From: SYFT01 sp964471115
Lineage (GTDB): Bacteria > Acidobacteriota > Vicinamibacteria > Vicinamibacterales > SCN-69-37
Reading direction: 5' to 3'
NCBI GenBank assembly: GCA_964471115.1
Contig: CAYYFE010000017.1
Coordinates: 1-64,000 of the forward strand
DNA: 64,000 nucleotides
Shown in pieces: positions 32,978 through 41,349 of this stretch. Numbering within the stretch: the stretch's first letter is position 1; every line of letters starts with the position of its first letter. A program made the translations under genes and the position numbers. Under the pieces are notes generated by a model that was not told the origin of the DNA, searched no databases, and was given only the letters and a program-made list of their open reading frames with translations.

Positions 32978-35900
32978 TGCCGAGTTCCCAGAGGCGGCGA
33001 TTGAGACTCGGGATGTCCGCCGTCGTCATGTCGTCGGCCCGCGCCTTCAATCCCTTCCACGTCGCGCCCAGATCCTCGAGGCGATCGAGCGTGCCTTGGT
33101 TGACGCGCGGCAGGTCACTTTCCGTCGCGTTGATCAGGAACAGGTAGTTCGCCGTGAACTTCTGCGCGTAGTTCTCCACATCGTCATACGCGCGGGTCCG
33201 GCGCGAGACCATCTCGTCATCCCACGCCTTCAGACGGGTGACCAGCGCCTCGGCATCACGTTTGACCGCGGCGAAGCGGTCGCCGGCCGGCAGCGTCTTG
33301 ATCAACGCTTCCAGGCGGGTGCGGGTGTCGTGCAGGCGGTTGACCATCTCATGCATCTCGGTGATGTCCCGTTCCATCGACGACATCACGTCGTGATACT
33401 CGCGGTACTGCGCCTGCGAAATCGCATACAGCGGATTGGCCAGAATTTCCGCCGTGGTGGTGGCCGTCTGAGTCCCGGCCGTGAACGTGAACCGGTACGC
33501 GCCCGGGATGGCCTTGTGCCCGCTGTAGCTGCCCTCGATGTACACGTCACGCACGCCGGGAATCGTGGGGTACCGCATGTTCCAGACGAACCGGTTGAGC
33601 CCGGCCTTCTTCGGCAGCGTGGGATCGGCGTTCGGTCCGCCATCCCACTTGCGGAAGCCCTCGGCCGCGCGCGACGAGAACGTGCGCACGGGCCGACCGT
33701 TGGCGTCCTGGATCGTCAGCGTCACGTCCTGGTCCTTCGCCAGCTCCGGCAGGTGGTAATAGAGGACGATGCCGTTGGCGGGATTGACGCCCCGGAAGGT
33801 GTTGGCGCCGGTGAAGTCGTCAGTCGAGCCATTCAACTCGCTGCCGCCGTTGGCGAGATACGCGTTGGCCGGCTGATACACGGTGAACGCGGGCGGGTTG
33901 GGGCGGTACTGCCGGATGAGCGGCAGGTCGTCGAGAATCCAGAACGAGCGGCCCGAGGTGGCCGCAATCAGGTTGTCCTTGTGCACGCGCAGGTCGGTGA
34001 TCGGCGTGATGGGCAGGTTGAGCTGGAACGGCGCCCAGTCCTGTCCGCCGTTCCACGAGATGAACACGCCCAGCTCGGTGCCGGCAAACAACAGGTCACG
34101 GCGCACGTCGTCTTCGCGCACGACTCGCGTGAACGCGTTGCCCGGAATGCCGCGGTCGATCTTCGTCCACGTGGCGCCGTAATCCGTCGTCTTGTACAGC
34201 CCCGGCGCGTGGTCGTTGAACTTGTAGCGCGTGGTGGCGATGTACGCGGTGGCCCGGTCGTGGGGTGACACTTCGATCGCGTTGACCAGCGTCTCGGGCA
34301 GCCCTGGGGGCGTGACGTTCTTCCACGTGGCGCCGCCGTCACGCGTCACATGCACCAGGCCATCGTCGCTGCCGGTCCAGATGACGCCCTTTTCATGCGG
34401 CGATTCGGTCACGTAGGCGATCGTGCCGTAGTTCTCGGCGCCGACGGCTTCGTTGGTGAAGGGCACGCCGCCCTTGCCCTGTTTGTCCTTCTCGTTGCGC
34501 GTAAGGTCGGGGGACACCTCGCGCCACGTGCGGCCGAGGTCGCTGCTCTTGAGCAGCACCTGGGCCGCGTGAAAGTACGTGTTGGGTTCGTGCCGGCTCC
34601 AGATAATCGGCGCGTTCCAGTTGTAGCGGTATTTCATGTCCTTGGCGTCCATGCCCAGGTACTGGATGGGCGCCGACATGACGTTGGTGCCGCCCTTGGC
34701 CTGCATGTCGAGCACTTCAATCGTGCCCTGATAACTGCCACCCAGCACCACGCGCGGATTGTCCGGATCAAACGCCAGGAACGCGCTTTCGCCGCCGGCC
34801 GACGGCGTCCAGCTTTCGGTCGTGATGCCGCCGCTGCCGAATTCGCGCGACGCGATGGACAGCGACGAGTTGTCCTGCTGGCCGGCGTAGATGCGATAGG
34901 GGAACTGATTGTCGACGTTGATGCGGTACAGCTGGGCGGTCGGCATGTTGTCCTGCGAACTCCAGCTGCGGCCCTTGTCGAACGTGATCGACGCGCCGCC
35001 GTCGTTGGCCAGGATGAAGTTGTCCGAGTCGGCCGGGTTGATCCACATGTCGTGGAAGTCGCCGTGTGGGGCGCTGAGCGGCTCCCACGTGCGCCCGCCG
35101 TCCTCCGAGCGCAGGAACGGCGCGCTCAGCACGTACAGCGTGTCATCGTCCTCGGTGTCGATGAACAGCTCGATGTAGTACCAGGCGCGCTGCACCAGCC
35201 GAGGATCGCTCGACACCTGACGCCAGCTCTTGCCGGCATTGGTCGACAGGTACAGGCCGCGTTCGTCCTTCATCGAGTCGCTTTCGATGAGGGCGTACAG
35301 CTTGTCCGGATTGACGCGGCTGACGGCGATGGCCATCTTGCCCATCTCGGTCGGGAGGCCGTCCTTCATCTGCGTCCACGTCTCGCCGGAATCCGTGGAC
35401 TTGTAGAGTCCGCCACCAGGGCCGCCGCTGATCACCTGCCACGGCCGGCGTCCGTATTCCCAGAGCGCGGCATACATGATGCGCGGGTTGTGCGCATCCA
35501 TGACGAGTTCCGATGCGCCGGTGCGGTCGTTGACGTACAGCACCTTCTTCCACGTGGCGCCGCCGTCGGTGGACTTGAACACGCCGCGCTCTTCGCCGGC
35601 GCCGTACAGGGCGCCCTGTGCCGCCACCCACACCGTATCCGGGTCTTTCGGGTGCACGACGATGCGCGCGATGTGCTGGGTGGCCGCGAGGCCAATCTTC
35701 TTCCAGGTGCGGCCGGCGTCGGTCGAGCGATACATGCCGTCACCGTGATGCGTCATCACACCGCGGACGGCGTGTTCTCCCATGCCGACGTACACGACAT
35801 TCGGGTCGCTCTCGGCCACGGCAATGGCGCCGACCGACCCGGTGGTCATGTAACCGTCGGAGACGTTGGTCCAGCTGATGCCCTTGTCGACGGTCTTCCA

Positions 35901-36122
35901 GACGCCGCCGCCGGTCGTGCCCATGTAATACGTCTTGACGTCACCGATGACGCCGGTCGCGGCCACCGACCGGCCGCCGCGGAACGGTCCGATCGATCGC
36001 CATTTGACCGGCTTGAAGAACTCGTGCAGGTCGGTGGTTGAGGATTGCGGCGTCCGGGCTGAACCTGGCAGCACCAGCAACGTAAGGATCACACCAGTCA
36101 GGGCAGTGGCGAGTCTCGGCAT
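32958..36122 (-). CDS. large secreted sortilin/VPS10-like BNR-repeat protein 2
   Basis: 1054 aa from ATG 36122. Longer in-frame starts are rejected because they run through the opposite-strand AIM24 gene and because a signal peptide begins here (MPRLATALTGVILTLLVLPG). More than ten Asp-box repeats are visible, for example TVDKGISWTNV, STDAGRTWKKI, STDGGATWKKV, SEDGGRTWEPL, SSDLGRTWREV and TTDYGATWTKI, predicting a large beta-propeller. The C-terminal part (about residues 790-1054) has a beta-sandwich (LTIQDANGRPVRTFSSRAAE) and a helical tail (MSSMERDITEMHEMVNRLHD). A GATAAT lies 9 bp upstream of the ATG. No catalytic site is recognised. Confidence 0.88.
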   Translation of the reverse strand: MPRLATALTGVILTLLVLPGSARTPQSSTTDLHEFFKPVKWRSIGPFRGGRSVAATGVIGDVKTYYMGTTGGGVWKTVDKGISWTNVSDGYMTTGSVGAIAVAESDPNVVYVGMGEHAVRGVMTHHGDGMYRSTDAGRTWKKIGLAATQHIARIVVHPKDPDTVWVAAQGALYGAGEERGVFKSTDGGATWKKVLYVNDRTGASELVMDAHNPRIMYAALWEYGRRPWQVISGGPGGGLYKSTDSGETWTQMKDGLPTEMGKMAIAVSRVNPDKLYALIESDSMKDERGLYLSTNAGKSWRQVSSDPRLVQRAWYYIELFIDTEDDDTLYVLSAPFLRSEDGGRTWEPLSAPHGDFHDMWINPADSDNFILANDGGASITFDKGRSWSSQDNMPTAQLYRINVDNQFPYRIYAGQQDNSSLSIASREFGSGGITTESWTPSAGGESAFLAFDPDNPRVVLGGSYQGTIEVLDMQAKGGTNVMSAPIQYLGMDAKDMKYRYNWNAPIIWSRHEPNTYFHAAQVLLKSSDLGRTWREVSPDLTRNEKDKQGKGGVPFTNEAVGAENYGTIAYVTESPHEKGVIWTGSDDGLVHVTRDGGATWKNVTPPGLPETLVNAIEVSPHDRATAYIATTRYKFNDHAPGLYKTTDYGATWTKIDRGIPGNAFTRVVREDDVRRDLLFAGTELGVFISWNGGQDWAPFQLNLPITPITDLRVHKDNLIAATSGRSFWILDDLPLIRQYRPNPPAFTVYQPANAYLANGGSELNGSTDDFTGANTFRGVNPANGIVLYYHLPELAKDQDVTLTIQDANGRPVRTFSSRAAEGFRKWDGGPNADPTLPKKAGLNRFVWNMRYPTIPGVRDVYIEGSYSGHKAIPGAYRFTFTAGTQTATTTAEILANPLYAISQAQYREYHDVMSSMERDITEMHEMVNRLHDTRTRLEALIKTLPAGDRFAAVKRDAEALVTRLKAWDDEMVSRRTRAYDDVENYAQKFTANYLFLINATESDLPRVNQGTLDRLEDLGATWKGLKARADDMTTADIPSLNRRLWELGIGAIWR

Positions 36123-36188
36123 GGCGGAGGGATTATCCCCCGCGCGCCGCCCGGCTGGGTAAACTACTTTGCGAGGTACCGAAACCGT

Positions 36189-36989
36189 ATGGCAGGCATG
36201 CACGAAATTGAATACAAGATTTTTGGCGACGACATGCAGTTCGTCGAAATCGAACTCGACCCCAACGAAGCCACCGTGGCCGAAGCTGGCGGCATGATGT
36301 ACATGGAAAACGGGATCGAGATGGAGACCGTCTTCGGCGACGGTTCGCAGCAGAACACCGGCTTCATGGGCGCGCTGATGGGCGCCGGCAAGCGGCTGCT
36401 GACCGGTGAGTCGCTGTTCATGACGGTGTTCTTCAACAAGACCACGGGCCGCCGGAAGCTGGCGTTCGGCGCGCCGTATCCCGGCAAGATCATCCCGATT
36501 CACCTGGCCGAAATTGGCGGCACGCTGATCGCCCAGAAGGACTCGTTTCTGGCCGCGGCCAAGGGCGTGAGCGTGGGCATCGCCTTCCAGCGGCGCCTGG
36601 GCGTCGGCCTGTTCGGCGGCGAAGGGTTCATCATGCAGAAGCTGGAGGGTGACGGCTGGGCGTTCGTGCACGCCGGCGGCACGCTCCAGGAGCGCCAGCT
36701 CGCGCCCGGCGAAATCCTGCGTGTCGACACGGGCTGCATCGTCGCGATGCAGCCGTCGGTCGACTACGACATTCAGTACGTCGGCAAGATCAAGACGGCG
36801 CTGTTCGGCGGCGAAGGCCTGTTCTTCGCCACGCTCACCGGCCCCGGCAAGGTGTGGCTGCAGTCACTGCCGCTCTCGCGTCTGGCCAACCGCATCGTGG
36901 CCGCTGTCCCCGGTCTCGGCAAGGGCGGCAGGGAAGAAGGGTCGCTGCTGGGCGGCATCGGCCGCATGCTCGACGGCGACAATTCGTAA
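36189..36989 (+). CDS. AIM24 / TIGR00266 family protein
   Basis: 266 aa. The family is recognised by EIEYKIFGDDMQFVEIELDP at the N-terminus, EAGGMMYMENGIEMET, GLFGGEGFIMQKLEGDGWAF and the later GGEGLFFATLTGPGKVWLQS. The fold is a trimeric beta-sandwich, and the biochemical role is unknown. ATG 36198 (nine bases downstream) is an alternative start. A TAAACT at 36160-36165 with GAGG before the start could be its promoter and ribosome-binding site. It is divergent from the sortilin-like gene and convergent with the DUF5916 gene across a structured repeat region. Confidence 0.92.
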   Translation: MAGMHEIEYKIFGDDMQFVEIELDPNEATVAEAGGMMYMENGIEMETVFGDGSQQNTGFMGALMGAGKRLLTGESLFMTVFFNKTTGRRKLAFGAPYPGKIIPIHLAEIGGTLIAQKDSFLAAAKGVSVGIAFQRRLGVGLFGGEGFIMQKLEGDGWAFVHAGGTLQERQLAPGEILRVDTGCIVAMQPSVDYDIQYVGKIKTALFGGEGLFFATLTGPGKVWLQSLPLSRLANRIVAAVPGLGKGGREEGSLLGGIGRMLDGDNS

Positions 36990-36999
36990 GAGCTTTCCA

Positions 37000-37212
37000 C
37001 CATGGAGTGCCATGGAGATCCATGGAGGGTGAATGACGCGGGGTTGGGGCCCGGCGAAGCCGGGCCAGCGCGGTGTGGGTGTCACCAGCCAAGAGAACGG
37101 CCGCGATCCCCACGGTTCTCTTGACTGGTGACACCCACACCGCGCGACTGCCGCCTTCGGCGGCACCACCCCCACGGGCATTTCTTCATGGCCCTTCATG
37201 ACCTCCATGGTT
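37000..37212. repeat. 10-bp-period dyad array enclosing hairpins
   Basis: Three CCATGGAGNN units (37000, 37010, 37020) are answered by complementary units TCTTCATGGC, CCTTCATGAC, CTCCATGGTT (37183-37212), again with exact 10-bp spacing. The interior holds the long inverted repeat at 37068-37145, a smaller hairpin (GCCCGGC-GAA-GCCGGGC, about 37050-37066) and a 6-bp stem near 37150. The whole 36990-37223 gap lies between convergent genes; no gene is seen in it. Confidence 0.7.
37068..37145. terminator. long inverted repeat, probable bidirectional terminator
   Basis: Positions 37068-37088 pair perfectly with 37125-37145 (21 bp). After one mismatch, nine more pairs extend the stem (37090-37098 with 37115-37123), leaving a loop of about 16 bp. 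It sits between two convergent genes. The stem is far longer than a normal rho-independent terminator and no T-run follows, so the terminator role is inferred from position. Confidence 0.6.
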
Positions 37213-37223
37213 GAGGCTTTGGA

Positions 37224-39395
37224 TCACGATCCGAAGGTTCGCGTCAGCTTCAGCAACAGCGCGCGCGCGAGTGAGCGTGGGCGGTCGTCGGGCACGAAGT
37301 CGTCGCGGCGCGTGGTGTCGACGCCTTCGTTGTAGACCAGCCAGACGTCCGTGCCTTCGCGGACGTTGTACCGGAAGCGCCAGTTGAGGTCGAGCCGGCG
37401 GGTCGTCGAGTTGTACTGCACGAGCGCCGTGCCTGACAGCCGCACGTCGAGCGCGGCGCCGATGCGCAAACTGGCGAGGTGGATGTCGACCTGCTGGCGG
37501 CGGACGGGGAAGCGCAGCCGGGTGTACTGGTACGAGCCGCCCAGCTCGAGGTGCTTTGAGGCGTTCCAGGTGGGCGTGACGATGATCTGCGTGCGCCGGC
37601 CGTCGAAGTAGGTGCCGGCGCGCGCATCGATGTCGGCGCGCAGCCGTTGGCCCTGCGGCATCTGCCACGCGATCTGCAGATCCGCGAACCGATACCGCCC
37701 GGCCGGGATGTCGACCTTGCCCCCGATGCGGAAGGGCGCGGCGACGTGCTCGCGGAACCACTTCGGTTCAATCCAGCCCCCGCCGCCCGCCTTGGTGTCC
37801 CACTGAATCCAGAACGCGTATTGACCCGACTCGAGTTCGCCGTCGCGGTTGCGGAACGTGGAGAACGCAAGCGCGCCGGGGTAGATGCGGCGGAAGAACC
37901 GGTGGCTGTTGGTGAAGATGTAGTAGTTGCCCACGGCGTTCAGGTTCGTGAAGTCGCGGCGCGGCAGAAATCCCAGATCGGGCTTGAACTGGTCTCCCAC
38001 ACGCGAGTACTGCAGCGTGTAGCCCAGACCGCGGCCTGTGCGGCGCTCCCAGCGTGAGTACCACTGGCTGCGTGAGACGACGCTGGTGCCGGCGGGGAGG
38101 CGGTCGTCGAATGTCGAGGCCCACTTCAAGGTGAGGTAGTGGTCGCCGTGGACGCGGACGGAGGTGTCGGCGCCCAGCGCGAGATTGTGCGCGCCGCCGC
38201 CCGAGACCGAGGTGGCCATCACGCCGACGGTGGAAAACGGATTGATGATGGGACGGCGCAGGCGGAAGACACCAAAGTGCTGTCGCGGATCGTCACCGTG
38301 CCGGTCCGTCACCACTGAGAGCGCCCCGACATCCCACGGACCCGTTCGCCCGACCAGGCGGGCGCCCCCGAGAATGGGCACCGGTGTCTGATCGTTGGCC
38401 AGGCCGATGCGGCGCGAGTGGAAGAGCCGCACGCCGTTGGCGCCCTGGAAGTCGAACAGCCCCGAGTTCTCCTGGAAGAAACGCCGGCGCTCGGGGTAGA
38501 ACAACGGAAAGCGATCGAGCGCCACCTGCTGATCGTCCGCCTCCACCTGCGCGAAGTCGGTGTTGAGCGTCACGTCCAGCGTGAGCTGTCCGGTGACCGG
38601 CAGCTTGACGTCGAGCCCCGCTTCCCGGGATGTCCGCGCCGGCGACGTGCCCGCGCGCTCGGTGCCGGCCAGCACGTACGGCGTCACATACACGGGCCGG
38701 CGGGTGCGGATGTCGCGCACCGAGACGTCCTGCGCCAGCGACGGCCGCCGGAACGTCTGCGCCGGGTCGATGGCGGGAAAGGTCACCCGCTCGCCGGTGC
38801 GCGAGACCAGCCGCGTCAGCGTCAACCCCATGACCGTTTCCCCGGACGAGGCCGCGATGAAGCCGAGGGTGGAGAAGGGGATTCGGACTTCGACAAACCA
38901 GCCCTGGCCGGTGACCTGCGTCCGCGCGTCCCAGAAGCCGTCCCAGTTGCCGTTGGTCGTCGCGCCGTCGTCGGAGACGAGCAGGTCGAACCGCATGCCG
39001 GCCGGCGTGATGCCGAACCACTTCGAGTTCTGGTTGTCGTTGAAGGCGTCGATGTAGATCGCCAGCGTGTCGTCGCCGCTGAAGCGATCGCGATAGAGCG
39101 AGTTCATGCGGATGCCCGACGGGTCGGTGTCCCAGAACCAGCCGCCCACGTAGAGGAACTCATCGTCGTAGGCGACGCGCACCTCTGACTGCTGCGCGGG
39201 CGTGCCCCGAAACGTCGGCAGGTGCATGGTCAGCGGCAGCGGATCCACCCAGTTCCACCCGGCGTCGTCCATGCGGCCGTCCACCTCGATGGGCGCCGTC
39301 AGGCGGGTCAGAGGCAATACGGCCTGTGGCTGCGGTGTCTGGCTGGTGGCCGGCGATGGCGCCAATAGCAGCAGAACGGTGAGCAGAGAACGCAT
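37224..39395 (-). CDS. DUF5916 outer-membrane-type protein with CBM9-like N-terminal domain (2)
   Basis: 723 aa. The N-terminal signal (MRSLLTVLLLLAPSPATSQ) is followed by the CBM9-like domain (IEVDGRMDDAGWNWVDPLPL, RVAYDDEFLYVGGWFWDTDP, about residues 35-190). The DUF5916 barrel-like region has LNTDFAQVEADDQQVALDRF, PLFYPERRRFFQENSGLFDF and a C-terminal run of alternating hydrophobic strands (YNSTTRRLDLNWRFRYNVRE). Architecture and motifs match the 750-aa protein at 29554-31806, so the two are paralogs. The function is unknown; outer-membrane location is inferred from the strand pattern and signal. Confidence 0.85.
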   Translation of the reverse strand: MRSLLTVLLLLAPSPATSQTPQPQAVLPLTRLTAPIEVDGRMDDAGWNWVDPLPLTMHLPTFRGTPAQQSEVRVAYDDEFLYVGGWFWDTDPSGIRMNSLYRDRFSGDDTLAIYIDAFNDNQNSKWFGITPAGMRFDLLVSDDGATTNGNWDGFWDARTQVTGQGWFVEVRIPFSTLGFIAASSGETVMGLTLTRLVSRTGERVTFPAIDPAQTFRRPSLAQDVSVRDIRTRRPVYVTPYVLAGTERAGTSPARTSREAGLDVKLPVTGQLTLDVTLNTDFAQVEADDQQVALDRFPLFYPERRRFFQENSGLFDFQGANGVRLFHSRRIGLANDQTPVPILGGARLVGRTGPWDVGALSVVTDRHGDDPRQHFGVFRLRRPIINPFSTVGVMATSVSGGGAHNLALGADTSVRVHGDHYLTLKWASTFDDRLPAGTSVVSRSQWYSRWERRTGRGLGYTLQYSRVGDQFKPDLGFLPRRDFTNLNAVGNYYIFTNSHRFFRRIYPGALAFSTFRNRDGELESGQYAFWIQWDTKAGGGGWIEPKWFREHVAAPFRIGGKVDIPAGRYRFADLQIAWQMPQGQRLRADIDARAGTYFDGRRTQIIVTPTWNASKHLELGGSYQYTRLRFPVRRQQVDIHLASLRIGAALDVRLSGTALVQYNSTTRRLDLNWRFRYNVREGTDVWLVYNEGVDTTRRDDFVPDDRPRSLARALLLKLTRTFGS

Positions 39396-39501
39396 GCACC
39401 GATGGTGAACAGCGCCGCGGTGGGGCGCATGTGCCGAAAGTCACGTTGTGGTCATGGGGACTTGCGGTGCGTCGGAGACTGTGTCGATACTGAGCGCGGT
39501 G

Positions 39502-40629
39502 ATGACCTCCAATCGTCCGGTCCCGCACATTGCCGGGTATCGCACGTTCGTTGCGGTGGTGGCGATCAGCTACTTCACGCTCATTGCGCTGTTGCCGTAT
39601 CGCTGGGGGCCGCCCGACATGCGCTGGCTCATTCCGGTGAGCGCGGCGTACCTCATCCTGGGCGTCTGGGGCTTCGACTACGCGTCACGCGTGCGCCGGC
39701 TGCCGGTGTCGGTCGGCTACCTGCTGATCGAGTTCGCGCTGGGCATCTGGGTGAACCGCATCGCACTCGACGGCATGCTGCCGGTGATCCTGCTGCCGAT
39801 CGCGGCGCAGGCCGTGTGGCTGCTGCCGCGCTGGTGGGCCCTGGGGATCTGCGCGCTGGTGGTGGTCGGCGTGAGCGGCTATCTCAGCTGGGTGCCGTCG
39901 TGGCCCGAATGGTTCAGGAACCTGGCCATCGCCACAGCGGGCGTGTCGTTCGTGGTCTTGTACGTGAGCGTGGCCGTGCGCGAGCGCAACGCGCGCGAGC
40001 GCGTCGAGGAGTTGTCGGCGCAGGTGGCCGATCTGGCCGCGGCCAACGAACGCAACCGGCTCGCGCGCGAAATTCACGACACGCTGGGCCACTACCTGAC
40101 GGTGATTCACGTCCAACTCGAGGCTGCGCGCGCGCTGGCGGGTGCCGATGCGGACAAGGCCGCGCTGGCCATCAATCGTGCGCAGGCGTTGGCCAAGGAC
40201 GGCCTGACGGCCGTGCGCCAGTCCGTGAAGGCGCTGCGTGAGAACCTGCCGGTCCAATCCGTGACCGATCAACTGCGCGTGCTCGTCGACGCGGTGCAGG
40301 ACGACTCGTTCTCCGTGACGCTGCAGATCGAGGGCGAGGCGCGCCCCGTTCGTCCTGCCGTGGCCCTCGCGCTGCATCGGGCTGCGCTCGAGGCGCTGAC
40401 CAACGTCCGCCGGCACGCCCGCGCCCGACGGGCCGACCTCCGGCTCGTCTTTGCCGACGATGGGCGCGTGACACTCACGGTGAAGGACGATGGCGTCGGC
40501 AGCGAGCGGACCGAGGGCGGCTTCGGCCTGACGGGCCTGCGCGAGCGCGCGGAAGACCTCGGAGGCCTCGCGCGGTGGTCCACGGCGCCCGGCGAGGGTT
40601 TCTCGCTGACGGTCGAGTTGCCCACCTGA
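39502..40629 (+). CDS. NarL/DesK-type sensor histidine kinase
   Basis: 375 aa from ATG 39502 (GAG 7 bp upstream); ATG 39454 or GTG 39448 are possible longer starts. Four to six membrane helices occupy the first 170 residues. A HisKA_3 dimerisation domain with the phospho-acceptor in LAREIHDTLGHYLTVIHVQL follows, then a HATPase_c domain (ALEALTNVRRHARARRADLR, LTVKDDGVGS, GGFGLTGLRERAEDLGGLA). It phosphorylates the response regulator encoded next. The membrane sensor has no recognisable extracytoplasmic domain. The signal is unknown; the downstream thiolase genes hint at a lipid or CoA-ester link. Confidence 0.92.
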   Translation: MTSNRPVPHIAGYRTFVAVVAISYFTLIALLPYRWGPPDMRWLIPVSAAYLILGVWGFDYASRVRRLPVSVGYLLIEFALGIWVNRIALDGMLPVILLPIAAQAVWLLPRWWALGICALVVVGVSGYLSWVPSWPEWFRNLAIATAGVSFVVLYVSVAVRERNARERVEELSAQVADLAAANERNRLAREIHDTLGHYLTVIHVQLEAARALAGADADKAALAINRAQALAKDGLTAVRQSVKALRENLPVQSVTDQLRVLVDAVQDDSFSVTLQIEGEARPVRPAVALALHRAALEALTNVRRHARARRADLRLVFADDGRVTLTVKDDGVGSERTEGGFGLTGLRERAEDLGGLARWSTAPGEGFSLTVELPT

Positions 40630-40632
40630 GTC

Positions 40633-40688
40633 AGATGGCGAGGTGGCGAGATGGCGAGATGGCGAAGTGGCGAGGTGGCGAGGTGACC
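40633..40688. repeat. octamer array AGRTGGCG containing the response-regulator start
   Basis: Seven consecutive 8-bp units begin at 40633 (AGATGGCG, AGGTGGCG, AGATGGCG, AGATGGCG, AAGTGGCG, AGGTGGCG, AGGTGACC). The preferred GTG start of the response regulator (40683) lies in the last unit, with GAGG from the unit before it acting as a possible Shine-Dalgarno. The same family recurs at 46463 and 58261. Confidence 0.75.
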
Positions 40689-41342
40689 ACAAAGACCCGT
40701 GTCCTGATCGTCGATGACCAGGCCCTGTTTCGAGAGGGGCTGCGGACGCTGTTGTCGACGCGTGCGGATCTGGACGTGGTGGGTGAGGCCGGCGACGGGG
40801 CGCAGGCGCTGGCGCGGGTTGGCGAGCTGCAGCCCGAGGTCGTCCTGATGGACCTGCAGATGCCGGTGATGGACGGGGTCCGCGCGACGGCGGCGTTGCG
40901 CGACCGGCATCCGGACGTGCGCGTGCTGGTCCTTACGACGTTTGATGACGAGGGGAACGTGCTGGGCGCCCTGCGGGCCGGCGCCGTCGGGTACCTGCTG
41001 AAGGACGCGTCACTCGAGACGCTGGTGTCCGCCATTCACGCCGCCGCGCGCGGCGAGTGTTTCCTGCAGAGCACGGTGACGGGCACGGTGGTCGACGCGC
41101 TGGCGCGGCTGCCCGCCTCGGGACCGTCGGCCTCGGCACTGGTGCTGCCGCTGTCACCCCGCGAGCGCGAAATTCTGGCGCTGGTGGCGACCGGGGCGTC
41201 GAACAAGGAAATCGCCGACCGGCTGTGCCTGGCCGAAGGCACGGTCAAGAACCACGTCACCAACATCCTGGTGAAACTCGACGTGCGGGACCGGACGCAG
41301 GCCGCGCTGCGGGCGCGAACCCTGGGATTGCTGATAACCTGA
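40683..41342 (+). CDS. NarL/LuxR-type response regulator
   Basis: 219 aa from GTG 40683, where TTKTRVLIVDDQALFREGL begins a normal receiver domain; longer in-frame starts translate only the repeat array. The phospho-acceptor Asp is in VVLMDLQMPVMDG, with TTFDDEG and LLKDASLETLVSAI completing the receiver. The C-terminal LuxR helix-turn-helix is LSPREREILALVATGASNKE followed by IADRLCLAEGTVKNHVTNIL. It is the partner of the histidine kinase upstream. The thiolase gene begins only 7 bp after its stop, so the regulator and the CoA-ester enzymes are probably one transcript. Confidence 0.93.
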   Translation: MTTKTRVLIVDDQALFREGLRTLLSTRADLDVVGEAGDGAQALARVGELQPEVVLMDLQMPVMDGVRATAALRDRHPDVRVLVLTTFDDEGNVLGALRAGAVGYLLKDASLETLVSAIHAAARGECFLQSTVTGTVVDALARLPASGPSASALVLPLSPREREILALVATGASNKEIADRLCLAEGTVKNHVTNILVKLDVRDRTQAALRARTLGLLIT

Positions 41343-41349
41343 AAGGATT

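Noticed and set aside
36123..36671. N-terminal extension of the second sortilin-like gene
   Set aside because: It would run antisense through the AIM24 gene and has no signal peptide at its start, whereas ATG 36122 begins a clear one.
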